Source of the DNA: Reticulitermes speratus
Taxonomy: Eukaryota > Arthropoda > Insecta > Blattodea > Rhinotermitidae
NCBI GenBank assembly: GCA_021186555.1
Contig: JAJKFL010000014.1
Coordinates: forward strand, 33,104,033 to 33,168,032
Length of the DNA stretch: 64,000 nt
Reading direction: 5' to 3'
Part shown: in pieces, positions 45,123-55,225 of the stretch
How positions within the stretch are numbered: the first letter of the stretch is position 1
How the letters are laid out: every line of letters starts with the position of its first letter
Notes under the pieces: model-generated
What the model was told of the DNA's origin: nothing
What the model saw: only the letters and a program-made list of their open reading frames with translations
Databases searched by the model: none
Position numbers and translations under genes: made by a program

Positions 45123-46254
45123 GACTACGCCACGTCACACCAACAAAAACACAGAAATTTAAAGTAACTTGTGATGTTGTATCACCCCGACAATGAGTGC
45201 TTATGGGGCTCCTAAACTCTTCACTGTAATCTCCCCAGAACATTTATTACTTTAGTTGCTATGGATTAAACATGCGCATGAAACTACAGTGGGAAAGCTA
45301 TTTTTCAATATTTTTATTACTTTACTCTGTCGTATGCATAAATATTTTTTGTATTAGCTTTCGCGTTGCTGGCCTTAACAAACAGCTGACTGCTTTCAGG
45401 GAATTCGATTCTAAACAAACCTAGCAGCTGCTTAAATAGTTATAGTTGTATAACGTAATATATAAGTAAATCCTAAGAAAGAAGAATAATTAACAACATA
45501 AACACATATTAAGTGAATACCATCAACCCACATACATTAACTTTACCATTTCCATAGAACGCAATTTTTTGCAATTTTATAAGTTGTTTATGTTTTCTCA
45601 ACTTCTATTTTGTTTTATACCTTTGACTGTTCGGTTGTTACAGAAGATTATACGCTACCAACAAAATATAAGGCCAGTATAATAAAACGAAGGCGAAGAA
45701 TAACAGACAATGGAGCTATTATTGTTTTATTCAGTCTGCAATACACGATTTTCTCATTTCTCTTTATATTGTATGTTTAATTTAGTACGTTAACAAACAC
45801 AGTGTTTTATTATTATTTTTTTTTCTTTTTAATCTATGTACTTTTCGATTCCTATGCGTTTTCATGTGTCAATCTAATCCTTTGAGTGCTATGGATGATA
45901 TGTCGTGTTGAGAAAGACTGCTCTCTTCCGCTTTATATGTACGCCTAAATATATCTATATTTATTCACTTATTTATTAATAGTACCTGAAAATAATCTTG
46001 TTTTCTCATCTCTCTAAATGATAAAACTACTTTAAGGACCATAGATCTGTGACAGTTCCCATCTCTAGCTACAGTTTACACAGGTACCCCTTCCACTAAT
46101 CCACTGTTACATACACATATCACACCCTAAACAGAATCTTCGATATCATGATAAGGATTTGCAACTTTCTGGTAAGCGCGCATAATAGAATAATCTGTGC
46201 TGCTATGTACAGGCTATCTTCAGTACAGGTCAAGATTGTGATGGCTTCTTTCAA
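45123..46254. other. No recognisable feature
   Basis: AT-rich. No ORF over 80 codons and no repeat identified. Confidence 0.4.
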
Positions 46255-46425
46255 CTCTCGTTCATTGTTGACGTACTGTGATTGGTGGGATGATACTGAC
46301 AGGGAAACCCAAAGTACTCGGAGAAAGATCTGACCCAGTGCCACTTTGTCCCCCACACGTTCCAAATATTCGCGGTGAGGTTTCGAAAACTAACCACTTG
46401 AGCCATGGCACGGCCTAGGAAGTGT
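46255..46425 (-). repeat. Glu-type SINE, 5' half
   Basis: The minus-strand head GGCCGTGCCATGGCTCAAGTGG, then TTTCGAAACCTCACCGCGAA and the body GTGGGGGACAAAGTGGCACTGGG, then CTCCGAGTACTTTGGGTTTCC, match the reference copy. The B box has decayed. Confidence 0.7.
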
Positions 46426-46497
46426 TGAGTTATATTGACGTATTAGAAACAAAAGGAGTTGCGTGACTTCAGGCTTCCGCCGCGATGTAGATGAGAT

Positions 46498-46608
46498 CTG
46501 CTGTCTTCTGGGATATGACGCAGCGTTGAGTGGTATTTCTGTACCGACGTTTCAGGACAACCTATCGGCCCCATCTTGAAGGGTCAAGAAGTCCAAAAAG
46601 ACAGCTTT
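46498..46608 (-). mobile_element. Foldback (MITE) arm
   Basis: GTCTTCTGGGATATGACGCAGCG to ACCGACGTTTCAGGACAACCTATCGGCCCCATCTTGAAGGGTC: outer and inner arms in standard order. Confidence 0.65.
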
Positions 46609-46779
46609 CTTCTTGGACTGCATGCCGAAGACAGCTAAGATTACTCATTGAGTATAGTGACTCAGCCAAGTCCTGGAAGACCAGAAAAATGGGGTTTGAT
46701 TAGAGGAAAAGATAGTGTTTCTCCCCCACCCCAGCCTCTAGACCGGTTGTGGGGCCAACATAGCCTCTTGTCCGATGCC

Positions 46780-46990
46780 TACGGGTGGTATTTCCCCGGG
46801 ATAAGGCGATACATCCCGGATTCGATCCCAGGTCATTCCATGTGATATTTATGGTGGACAAAGTAGGATAGGTTTTTCTCCGAGTACTCGGTTTTCCCGT
46901 CAGTAACATTTCAATGATCCATACTCATCTTCCTCAAAATGTTGATCTTACCAGAAGGACAAACGGGTGAAGACTGTAAAGCTTCCAAAA
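46780..46990 (+). repeat. Glu-type SINE, head partly lost
   Basis: CCCGGATTCGATCCCAGGTCATTCCATGTGATATTTATGGTGGACAAAG (B box and following block), then TCTCCGAGTACTCGGTTTTCCCGTCAG, TCCATACTCATCTTC and GGACAAACGGGTGAAG. Confidence 0.7.
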
Positions 46991-47029
46991 AGCAATGCTC
47001 TTTCGAAAATCGAGGATCGTTGGATAGAA

Positions 47030-47165
47030 ATGTACTTCCACTGACCACTCACTTCTTTTTAGTGCAGAGTTAAGAATGACGTGAACTGTACTTCCACTCC
47101 CCCATGCGCCTTCGAAATCTTCTGCTTTATCAAGTACAGGAAAATATTTTACCTTTATATTACCA
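47030..47165 (+). repeat. B-type SINE 3' part
   Basis: AAGAATGACGTGAACTGTACTTCCACTCCCCCATGCGCCTTCGAAATC is the B-type module (hairpin slightly degenerate), with TTTTACCTTTATATTACC as a tail. Confidence 0.6.
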
Positions 47166-47240
47166 GATATTGGAAGGCAAATGACATGTAAATCATATGT
47201 CATTTATTTAAGCCTTTCTGATTACCATTTGTAAGAATTT

Positions 47241-47493
47241 GCCGATCCCGGTGGCCGTGCGGTCTAAGGCGTAGGTCTGCAGTCGCTTGATTGCTGAGGT
47301 GGCGGTTTTGAATCCTGCTGACGGCATGGATGTTTGTCTCTTGTGTTTGTTGTGTGCTCTGTAGGTAGCAGCCGCTGCGACGAGCTGACCGCTCACTCAG
47401 TGGCGCCCTACCGTTTGCGCGTGTGTGATCTAGAAACCTCAACAACGAGGCGGCATAGGCCCGAATTGGGCTGTTGCACCACAAAAAAAAAAT
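47241..47493 (+). repeat. Leu-type SINE with target-site duplication
   Basis: GCCGATCCCGGTGGCCGTGCGG, TCTAAGGCGTAGGTCTGC and GGCGGTTTTGAATCCTGC form a tRNA-Leu-like head. The body has ATGGATGTTTGTCTCTTGTG, GCGCCCTACC, and CTAGAAACCTCAACAACGAGG, with an A-rich tail. Flanking TGTAAGAATTT (47230-47240) and TATAAGAATTT (47494-47504) form an 11-bp duplication with one mismatch. Confidence 0.85.
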
Positions 47494-47554
47494 TATAAGA
47501 ATTTCGAATGATGAAGAAAGCGTATGTACGGATAAGTTCTTAGGTTCTTTTGAG

Positions 47555-47675
47555 AAGCTGCTTAAACCGCCGAGGTATTATAGCGTCGGGTGGGCTGTAA
47601 AAGTATGAAAACGTGTATTCTGTTAAAATGCTGCAGCCACTGTCTTCAGGGTAGACAAGGGGGAGCGGTAGTTAT
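47555..47675 (-). mobile_element. Foldback (MITE) fragment
   Basis: ATTATAGCGTCGGGTGGG to AAAATGCTGCAGCCACTGTCTTCAGGGTAGAC, ending in the inner-arm CTTCAGGGT signature. Confidence 0.5.
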
Positions 47676-48504
47676 AGCTTTCTCTGAAATATTTATACCT
47701 ATCTGTCAAACTGAACATCCTCAAATATTAAAAGAACATAATCTCATCTGACACCTAGCGTTGTTCTCTTAGGTTAATAGATGCAAAATGAAGTGCACCA
47801 TTATACTTTCTTCCGCCCAAATTTTATGTTAACATGCAGGAGGGATGGAGATAAGAGCTTGATGGAAGAAAAGTTTGCAAATTCAATTATTCTTCATTAT
47901 TATAAAATGTACTTATAATTTAACCTTGTTGCTGTCGTTGTATAATACTTGAACTTTACCGTGGTTTCAGAGAATTCATTAGCTAGCCTTATGTAAGAAA
48001 TCTGTCATGCATTTAGTGATCAAACTTTAACACCTCAATTCTCTCAGCATTTGTACCTAATTTAATCTTCTTATTATAGAGTTATCTCCTTTGTGTGCTT
48101 TTACTTCCATTTTTTGCCTGGTTCTCTGCTAAACAATATGGTCAAATGTTCGTTAAGAAATTAACCATTTAAAGACAAAAATTATCCTGAATTGTATTTG
48201 AAAATTCATTTCGTATTGCGCAGTGAACACAATCCATCTCGATTATAAACACCAATCACATGATGTTGCATAGTGAAATAATCGCCGTTCTGATAACCAA
48301 ACAAATCACATAAATGCACTCTGTGGGCAGAGCGTAGAATTTTTGAATGAAGTCTGGTGGTACATATCATGATTACTGGGCTTTCAAGGATTAATCATTA
48401 CGCCAAAACGTAAATGTTACTTGCAATTAAGTTTGCCACTTATGTCACTTCAAGCCACTCTTAAAAATTAAAGTTCAGTTTTTCGATTAAGTAAGTCAGT
48501 GTGA
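47676..48504. other. No recognisable feature
   Basis: AT-rich spacer. Confidence 0.4.
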
Positions 48505-48665
48505 GGCGACATGATACGTACTCATTTGACAAAGTTGTTGATGGTGAAACTGCTCGCTGGGACCACACCCAACGGTCTGCTGGGCTGCCTACGCTGCACC
48601 CAGACGGGGCGGTATAACCACAAGTGTCTTCAGGATGCAATAAATCGTGCAGAATCTACAAAACT
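48505..48665 (+). pseudogene. Possible DDE transposase fragment (PIF/Harbinger-like)
   Basis: The ORF at 48511 reads THLTKLLMVKLLAGTTPNGLLGCL, which recalls the 'Y..HNTYK.LIGITPNG.ISFVS' block of DDE_Tnp_4 transposases. The segment is unusually GC-rich for this window. Only about 30 residues support the call, and the following GRYNHKC does not clearly fit, so this is tentative. Confidence 0.35.
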
Positions 48666-48854
48666 TGCGAAAAGTACGGTACAAATACAAACGAACAAGT
48701 CTAATTTTGTATTTTATATTTTCCTTCCACGAAACTTATAAAATGAACGCGCGGTGTGAATGGTGTCTCTGGCCGAAAATTTTATCTTTGAAACTGCTTT
48801 ACGAATTTTGATTTGGGATCGTGATTATATTAGTTGTGTGATTACCAGTGTTTT

Positions 48855-48945
48855 CTAGGACGCACTAACGTAATATCGTTCCTTCGAAACGTCAGTGCAC
48901 ATCTACCTATTTACACGATGTCATGTACTAGAAGACGACGATCAT
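48855..48945 (+). mobile_element. Foldback (MITE) arm
   Basis: TCGTTCCTTCGAAACGTCAGTGCACATCTACCTATTTACACGATGTCATGTACTAGAAGAC: inner core then outer arm, ending in the AGAAGAC terminus. Confidence 0.65.
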
Positions 48946-49024
48946 CGGTCATCACCATTATAACATCGGATCTCCTAATGATTAGGATACTAACGAAGAA
49001 CTCTCTCATTTAATCATATCATAT

Positions 49025-49293
49025 AATATCATCCCAGTGGCCGTGCGGTCTAAGGCGTGGGTCTGCGGCCGTTCGCTTGTTGGGATTGTGGGTTCGAAAC
49101 CCGCCTAGGGCATGGATGTCTGTCTCTTGTGAGTGTTGTGTTTTGTCAGGTAGAGGTCTCTGCGACGATATAGTCCCTCGTCCAGAGGAGTCCTACCGAG
49201 TGTGGTGTGTCTACAAAGTGTGATCGTGAAGCCTCGAAAAATGAGGCGGCCTAGGCCCCCAAGGGGCTGTCGAGCCATTAAAAAAAATATCAT
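49025..49293 (+). repeat. Leu-type SINE
   Basis: ATCCCAGTGGCCGTGCGGTCTAAGGCG and GTGGGTTCGAAACCCGCC give the head with A and B boxes. The body has ATGGATGTCTGTCTCTTGTGAG, GAGGAGTCCTACCGAGTGTG and GATCGTGAAGCCTCG, and the tail is A-rich. AATATCAT occurs on both sides (49025-49032 and 49286-49293), probably the target duplication, although the first overlaps the element's start. Confidence 0.8.
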
Positions 49294-49479
49294 GGATTTC
49301 AAACGAACAGCAAATAACTATAGCTCAAGACAAGGAACGTAGACAGAATTTTGGTGAAACGTCTTGGAAAATCACGTGTAACATTTAAGTGTCGTGACGA
49401 CAGATTTAGCATGCGTCTTAGGAAATGTGTTAATTGCTGTACGCCAAAAGGGTGAGATAGTCGAAATGATCTGTCCCTC

Positions 49480-49659
49480 TATTCGGAAGGTCACTGGCCG
49501 AATCTCTTTCGGGGAATGGGGTACCCTGATGTAGGCTTCTCATGATTCTTTTTCCCAGTCCCTCCAAGCAAATTCTGAGATAGCATCTCGATTTGGCCAC
49601 GACCGCTTCCATACAAATCCTTTCAGTTCATTATTTATCAGTCATCCCATTATTCGTCA
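49480..49659 (+). repeat. Dispersed repeat E, interrupted by the hAT insertion
   Basis: CCCAGTCCCTCCAAGCAAATTCTGAGATAGCATCTCGATTTGGCCACGACCGCTTCC, then CATCCCATTATTCGTCAC. The body appears to stop exactly where the hAT element begins and may resume after it (CTATACGGAGCC at 50432). Confidence 0.6.
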
Positions 49660-50439
49660 CTATACGTCAGGGGTCAAGAAGCTCTTGGACACAAGCGCGA
49701 AATCAAGAAATTTAAGAGTCTGCGGGCCACGTTATATATAATACCTACATATTTTATTATGCGTCATTAATGGTAATACCACATAGTAAATAGTGCCAGT
49801 TTTGGGGCGGTAAAATATATTCGAATTTAATTTTTAAAACTTTTAATTTATCTTACAAACTTTTAAAATAATCTTGCCTAATAAATACTTACTTCGGTCT
49901 GTTTTATAATAGATCATGAGTAAAATGAACTGAGCACATAAAAATAACTTTATTTGCTTTAGATTTGCCCTTTCCCTTGCACTTATTTAGTTACTGTTCA
50001 ACAGTGTTTAAGAAAAAAGAACTTCACTTTTAAAATCGACACTGCCTGTTAGCCACTAAAATGTTAATATCAGGAGGCATTTGGGAAGTTGCAGAACGAA
50101 GACAACTCTTTAACCTTTCATCGTCAAGTCGATTTCTGTATGATTGTTTAAAATATTCGTCTTTGAAAACAACTGTTTACAAATGTAAGAAATTAGAAGA
50201 AGGTTTATCACGTGTTAAGTATGTATAATGGGCACAGGAAACTTAACACGAGGCGAACAGCGTTTATGCATATCAAAAAATGTAGTATTACGCAATTTTC
50301 TTTATCGGTTTTCGTATGAATTTGGATAAAATAATTATTCATCGACTTTCACGTATTCTTCTTTCACGTTTTTGAAATTATATTGTGGGCCGTATTGAAA
50401 ATGGCGAATTATCTTATTTTGCCCATCGCTGCTATACGG
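49660..50439 (-). mobile_element. hAT transposon derivative, 764 bp, with 8-bp target duplication
   Basis: The element runs from CAGGGGTCAAGAAGC (49668) to the end GGGCCGTATTG...GCCCATCGCTG (50431), whose inverse reads CAGCGATGGGCAAAA. Octamers CTATACGT (49660-49667) and CTATACGG (50432-50439) match at 7 of 8. On the minus strand, about 50165-50024 translates to DEYFKQSYRNRLDDERLKSC and CLRSATSQMPPDI, resembling the C-terminal dimerisation region of hAT transposases (the 'RLTDEHL..LLRIATT.LTPD' type). The rest of the transposase is deleted. Confidence 0.8.
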
Positions 50440-51599
50440 AGCCTTTAGGATCGACTCAAGAAAATTGCTTGCAAATAGAACGGGCTCAGGTTAGTTTACA
50501 GTGGCACTTTCTGTAGTCAGAAACTTCCTTGTTGCCTGCTAATAACAGAAATAACTTTCGAAAAATTAACTGTAAATGTGACGCAGATAAGTACACGTGT
50601 TTGGTAGATGTAGGATTAAAATATAGGTCTGTTTTTATACTTAGGATTATGGATTTATGCTGTGTTGTTATTTGATATTTATTCTGTATGAAGTGTATTT
50701 AAGCGTATTAGTTTACATTTACCTTCGATTAAACTGAGTACATAAAACAGCCCTGTTTACTGTGTAATAAAAACAAATGATTGGAATACAAGTTCCAAGA
50801 GGAACGGCCAATATACAGAATGGAGAGAATTAAGTAGGTTCTGAATTGGAGAAACCGCTGGAGCTTATCCTTTGGAAGCGTTGGAGAAAACAGTGTAACA
50901 GGATAGTGACAAATATAAAAAATTTAGAAATTTTCGCTTAGCGTAAGAATTCTGTCGCTCTCTGTAACACTGTTATTGCCTTTAAATATTTCATGATTAG
51001 TATCTTTTGATACTTTCTTATGAGCAAGGCCTAAAATATAACACGTGTTCTAACTCAGTTCAGCGGTTCTCAGATTAAATTATAAAGACAATTTTAGTCA
51101 AAACAACTATCTTTTAATTTTAATACTGAACATCCCCGTTGCTGTGCACATACAAAAGTATATTAAGTCACCCATGCGCATATGCGGGAACTAGGCTTTC
51201 TATTATTGTGGACACCTTTCAGGAGTTCTAAGTGTTGAGGCACGTATTTGAACTTAATTGACTTAATTGAAGACCCATAGATTACATAAACACCGGGAGG
51301 GCCAAAGAAATGTATACAAGTGCTCTGCCTTGAGGAGCAGTCTAACCGTTTGCACGATGACCCATCTGTAATGTGCAGGATTGATGCCAGTTTTTATCAG
51401 TACTGCCGCACATATTGTATATCTTTGCGGTCTGACCCTACATTTCATTTCCTATATTTACATCTTTTATGTTTTAACATTTTACCTTTAATTTTAATTT
51501 TTCTTAGGCAATACATCTGTATATCATATACATTTTTATGTATTCACTATATTCACTATTGTAAAAAGAGGAAGACCTTCCGCTTTCAAAAAGGTATGG
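50440..51599. other. Mostly unassigned
   Basis: 51061 has CAGCGGTTCTCAGA, which resembles a hAT left end, but no matching right end was found. No supported ORF. Confidence 0.4.
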
Positions 51600-51720
51600 A
51601 ATCTTTAATTTATGGTTTCTGTGTGGCCTGATGATGGCTCTTTGAGCCAAAACCGGTAGCCTATATAAGCATTAAGAAACAAAGTGTTGGTTGTCACTGT
51701 GTGATTAATAAGAGAAAATA
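51600..51720 (+). repeat. Stem-loop motif with GGCTC/GAGCC, possible Penelope-like terminus
   Basis: GCCTGATGATGGCTCTTTGAGCC then AAAACCGGTAGCC (51627-51661). The TGGCTC/GAGCCA stem follows CTGATGA directly and is followed by AAAAC. This recalls sequences I associate with Penelope-like element ends. It is reported as a motif, not a confirmed element. Confidence 0.35.
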
Positions 51721-51889
51721 TATTTTACCTATCTTTTATTATAAAAACTGAAATTATCTTTATTAGTTAATTTTCGAAACACAAAGAAGCGTCTTCTCTA
51801 AAAATGGTTCCCAAATTATTCAATTATAAAACACAAAAAAAGTTTTGTTAATTGTCTGGTAAGCCGTTGAGTCTTACGGAAAAGTGTGT

Positions 51890-52056
51890 CAGGTATGAAC
51901 CGCGTTTCACGTTTCTGTACAATTTGCTCTAAACATTTTTCACTTACATTAATATTTAGTAAGTTAGGCTTCACAGGTATAAACCGCGTTTCACGTTTCT
52001 GTACAATTTGCTCTAAACATTTTTCACTTACATAATATTTAGTAAGTTAGGCTTCA
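51890..52056 (+). repeat. 84-bp tandem duplication
   Basis: Copy 1 (51890-51973) and copy 2 (51974-52056) differ by one substitution and one deleted T. The junction is clean, so the duplication is recent relative to the surrounding decayed elements. Confidence 0.9.
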
Positions 52057-52378
52057 GATAAGCGCAGGAATATGTAGAGTAATTCGTGTGCAGTGCTCGT
52101 TATTGTTGTCCAAATTTAACCAAAATTGGAATGTGTCCACAAAATCCAATAAAACTCCTCAGTCATTAAAATCTGATTATCGTTGCAGGAGTTTCTACAA
52201 CTCGTACGACTGACAGAGAGACATAGCGACGTTCATAGGAATTTCTTCCATGTACAGTATTAACCGGTTTATTAGTCAGCAATGGAGACTGAGAATGTTA
52301 TCTGTGAGACGTGGCCTGAAGCCTATAAATATTAGGCGGATAAATTTCAGGCCTCAGAATGTTAAATGTGCGAACATG
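52057..52378. other. No recognisable feature
   Basis: AT-rich spacer without ORF. Confidence 0.4.
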
Positions 52379-52560
52379 TGAAAACTACACGGTACCGTGT
52401 TCAGGCACCATGCCTTAAGGCCACTTATAACACGTCCATATGGACGTGTTATAAGTGTAGTTTTTGACCCCCTAAAGATGGTCTGAAATCAGATCGAAAC
52501 ATATGTAGGGGAATTTAGAGAAATTAATAAAACTATAAAATAGTTTTAAATAAAATGTGC
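52379..52560 (+). repeat. Palindrome and stem motif, possible retroelement end
   Basis: A 36-bp perfect palindrome lies at 52422-52457, centred on CCATATGG. It is followed by GACCCCCTAAAGATGGTCTG, an AAAT loop, then CAGATCGAAACATATG, a GGTCTG/CAGATC stem flanked by AAGATG and GAAAC. No coding. Confidence 0.5.
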
Positions 52561-52585
52561 ATTTAGTTGGTTGTTAAATATTGAT

Positions 52586-52732
52586 ATTTCAGCATTTGCC
52601 CCACCATGGCACCAAGGCATATATCTCACGCAGAAGTAATCGGTGTTAAATATCTGTAGCCAGGAGCTGACAGCTTGCTTCACGTCGGCTTCTTTCTGAA
52701 ATTTCTTGCTAACCAGGTACTACTTGGGGGCC
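52586..52732 (-). pseudogene. Mariner transposase C-terminal fragment, minus strand
   Basis: The minus-strand frame reads KFQKEADVKQAVSSWLQIFN, matching the C-terminus of the transposase also seen on the plus strand just to the right. Upstream in its own direction are GP...LA residues of the FGPLKKHLAGK region. It points away from the plus-strand fragment. Confidence 0.75.
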
Positions 52733-52739
52733 AAAAGTT

Positions 52740-53060
52740 GGAAATCACTGGGCCCCATGCAGCCAACCGAACTTGTGACTTCTTACGGCGCTACGTCTAG
52801 GTGGTTATGGACCTCCCTCCCCAGAGCCCCAATCTCGTGTCTCGTGATTTGAATTTATTTGGGCCCCTTAAAAAGCCTTGGCTGGCAAACAATTTCTGCT
52901 GTCAGCTCCTGGCTACAAATAGTTGACACCACTTTCTACTACGCTGAGATACGTGCATGCATTAGTGCCACGATGGGACAAATGTGTAAATGGCAATGGT
53001 GTTCATGTGAAGATCTGATATGTGCCATCTGCTACCCATCTGCCATCTTTGTATAATAGT
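52740..53060 (+). pseudogene. Mariner transposase C-terminal fragment, plus strand
   Basis: GPHAANRTCDFLRRY, then VVMDLPPQSPNLV and DLNLFGPLKKPWLA follow the 'DNARPHTANRTCDFLRRYGWEVMDHPPYSPDL...FGPLKKHLAGK' arrangement of mariner-type transposases. An in-frame deletion removes the ADADVKQA-like stretch. The remainder, up to PRWDKC-like and C-terminal CHLLP residues, runs to about 53055 with frameshifts and stops. The acidic pair in the catalytic triad beyond this fragment is missing. Confidence 0.8.
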
Positions 53061-54475
53061 CGTAGGCCTACACGTTTGCTAATTCTTTCATATATTTAAT
53101 TATTTATTCATGTCCTTAAGTTTCTTTTCTTACATTTATTCTCAGAAATGTGGATTTAATAACATTTTTCAGACGTTTATCTGAATTTTTGTGGGAATAT
53201 TCTTTCCTAAATTTGAGCAGAAATATTTTTCTCTACTTAGTTTTAATCATATTGTTAATCGCATTAACCTCTTTGTACTCAGTAACACGGAATAATATTG
53301 GTAACACCTTTAACCACCTAGCGAAATTACCAGCTAGCTTCTCTTCTGTAAGTAGGCAGTAGGGTGAGACAACCATCTCATCAAGGTACAAACACTGTAA
53401 TCTACCCCCTTCCGGGAGGAGACATGTCATTCCGTCTCTAATGTAATTCCTTAATAAGTCCACCAAGCCTTTACATACGAAGTCGTGGTGCAACTTTATA
53501 CCTTATGAATCTGTCTTGCAACATGCTGAGCTCGTTAAGACCTCATAGTCAGGTTGTGGGTCGTCGAAAATAGGCGGTAGCTTAGACATGATGACATATT
53601 ATTGAAAATGTTTGTCAGATGAGGATCTATTTCCTGTTATGCTCAGTTTTCTGCCTAGTAAAGGTTTTATTTGTGTCATTCTTTTCCCGTATTTTTCTTT
53701 TTTATTGATTTTATTTTTTCTGCTCCCAAAATATTTTGAAAGCATAAGGTCGGTTGAAATTTATGAAAAAATTAAAAACAAAGCATAAGAAACCTAATTT
53801 CAGTATCTTGAAATATTCTTGAGAGGCGGTTACGTTTGTTTAGGTCAGGTTAGCTTCCGTCGCTGCCAACTTCTGATAGTATTCATACACATTCTGTAGC
53901 ATTCATAACACAAGAAAAATATATGTTCTTTTCTCTCCTTTCTTGTTTGTGATTCCTTGTCAATTCCCTTCCTTTATGTTTTAATTGCAACCTTCATTAT
54001 TTTACAGTTGAAAGTTTTCTTGCTATGCACATGTTTATGCAGCAAAGACAAATGTTTTCTCTGCTTATTAAGTACTACTCTATGAAGACGTATGGGGAAT
54101 GAACGTATAATTCTGTACTTTCTTAACCTCTAAACTAGATGGAGGAGAGTGTTCGGCCTCACGCTTCGACTGCATCACCACCTTGGAAAAAGCCTTAAGT
54201 ACTTTAAAGCCGGTTTAGACATAGCGTATGAGACAGAAATCTTTGCACCTGATAGGTATTGAACTAATTACGATAATTTATTTTGGTCTTTGAAGTATAA
54301 TTCTTTGTCCCGAAAAGTACGTCTTTGAACATTGAGGGGGGGGGGGAGGAGGTAGTTTTGTTGAGAATTTAAACCAGAGAATGCCTGCCGCCGCTCAGTC
54401 CAAAATATTCTTCTTTCCGCTTTTTGTCTACAAGCTTAAAGAACGAAATATCCAAAAAAATAGGCCTGTAATTTT
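53061..54475. other. Unassigned AT-rich region
   Basis: Includes a short poly-G tract near 54336. Short ORFs only. Confidence 0.4.
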
Positions 54476-54940
54476 GCCTGTCGTTTTATATGAATGGGAA
54501 ACTTAGTCTGGCACGCTGTGGGAAGAATATTGTGTGAGGATGTTCGAGAATGAAGTGCTGAGTAAGATATTTGGACCTGAAAGGATGATAAGTAAAAAGA
54601 GACTGAAGAAAACAGCATAAGGAGGATCTTCATGATTTGTACTCTTCATATAATATTGTTAGAATGAAATCAAAACGAATGAGATGGTCGTGGCATGTGG
54701 CACTATTGGGGACAAGGGAAATGCATACAGGGTTTTTGTGGGGAACTTGAAGAAAAGAGACTGCTTGGAAAACGTAGCCTTAGTTTGGAAGATAATATAA
54801 AAGTGGATAAAATAAATAAGGTAGGATGGTTTGGGCTGGAACAATCTGGCTCAGGATGGAAGTTGGCTGCTTCTTACGAACACGGTAATGATACTTCTGT
54901 TGCCACAAAATGCGGAGAATTTCTTGAATAGCTGATGAAA
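54476..54940 (+). pseudogene. RTE-like LINE, 3' part
   Basis: Frames give LPVVLYEWET, EEYCVRMFENEVLSKIFGPER, GNAYRVFVGNLKKR and a degraded WEDNIKVD-like ORF (54695-54931), the same order as the 44-kb copy. At least four stops or frameshifts. Confidence 0.7.
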
Positions 54941-54978
54941 TGTTAGCTAGTTAGGTAGATAAATAGTTAGTTAGTTAC

Positions 54979-55009
<31 letters not shown>

Positions 55010-55012
55010 CGT
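54941..55012 (+). repeat. TAG/GATA microsatellite at the LINE 3' end
   Basis: TAGCTAGTTAGGTAGATAAATAGTTAGTTAG, then ATAGATAGATAGATAGATAG at 54979-55008. It starts where the LINE reading stops, so it is probably the element's 3' tail. Confidence 0.8.
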
Positions 55013-55049
55013 AGGTAGTGACACGACTAAGTTGAATCAATGCGTAAGG

Positions 55050-55225
55050 ATTCCGACTTGTACTACGGAGGTACCGGATTCGTTTTCGGTCGGACACCGA
55101 CTGTCCTCACTGATGTTTTCGTCTTTCCTCAGTTCGTCCAGGCAAATGCCGACCGTTTCCTTCCGCATGCTATCGTCCGATGCTATAGGCTAAGTTACTG
55201 ACAGTGTCGGTGTACACGTACTGAA
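55050..55225 (+). repeat. Dispersed repeat E, degraded
   Basis: TTCCTCAGTTCGTCCAGGCAAATGCCGACCGTTTCCTTCC and TATCGTCC follow the repeat E order. GACAGTGTCGGTG at 55200 resembles the GTGTCGG often following it. Confidence 0.45.

Noticed and set aside
51061..51075. hAT left end at CAGCGGTTCTCAGA
   Set aside because: No matching right end or target duplication could be found within 1.5 kb.
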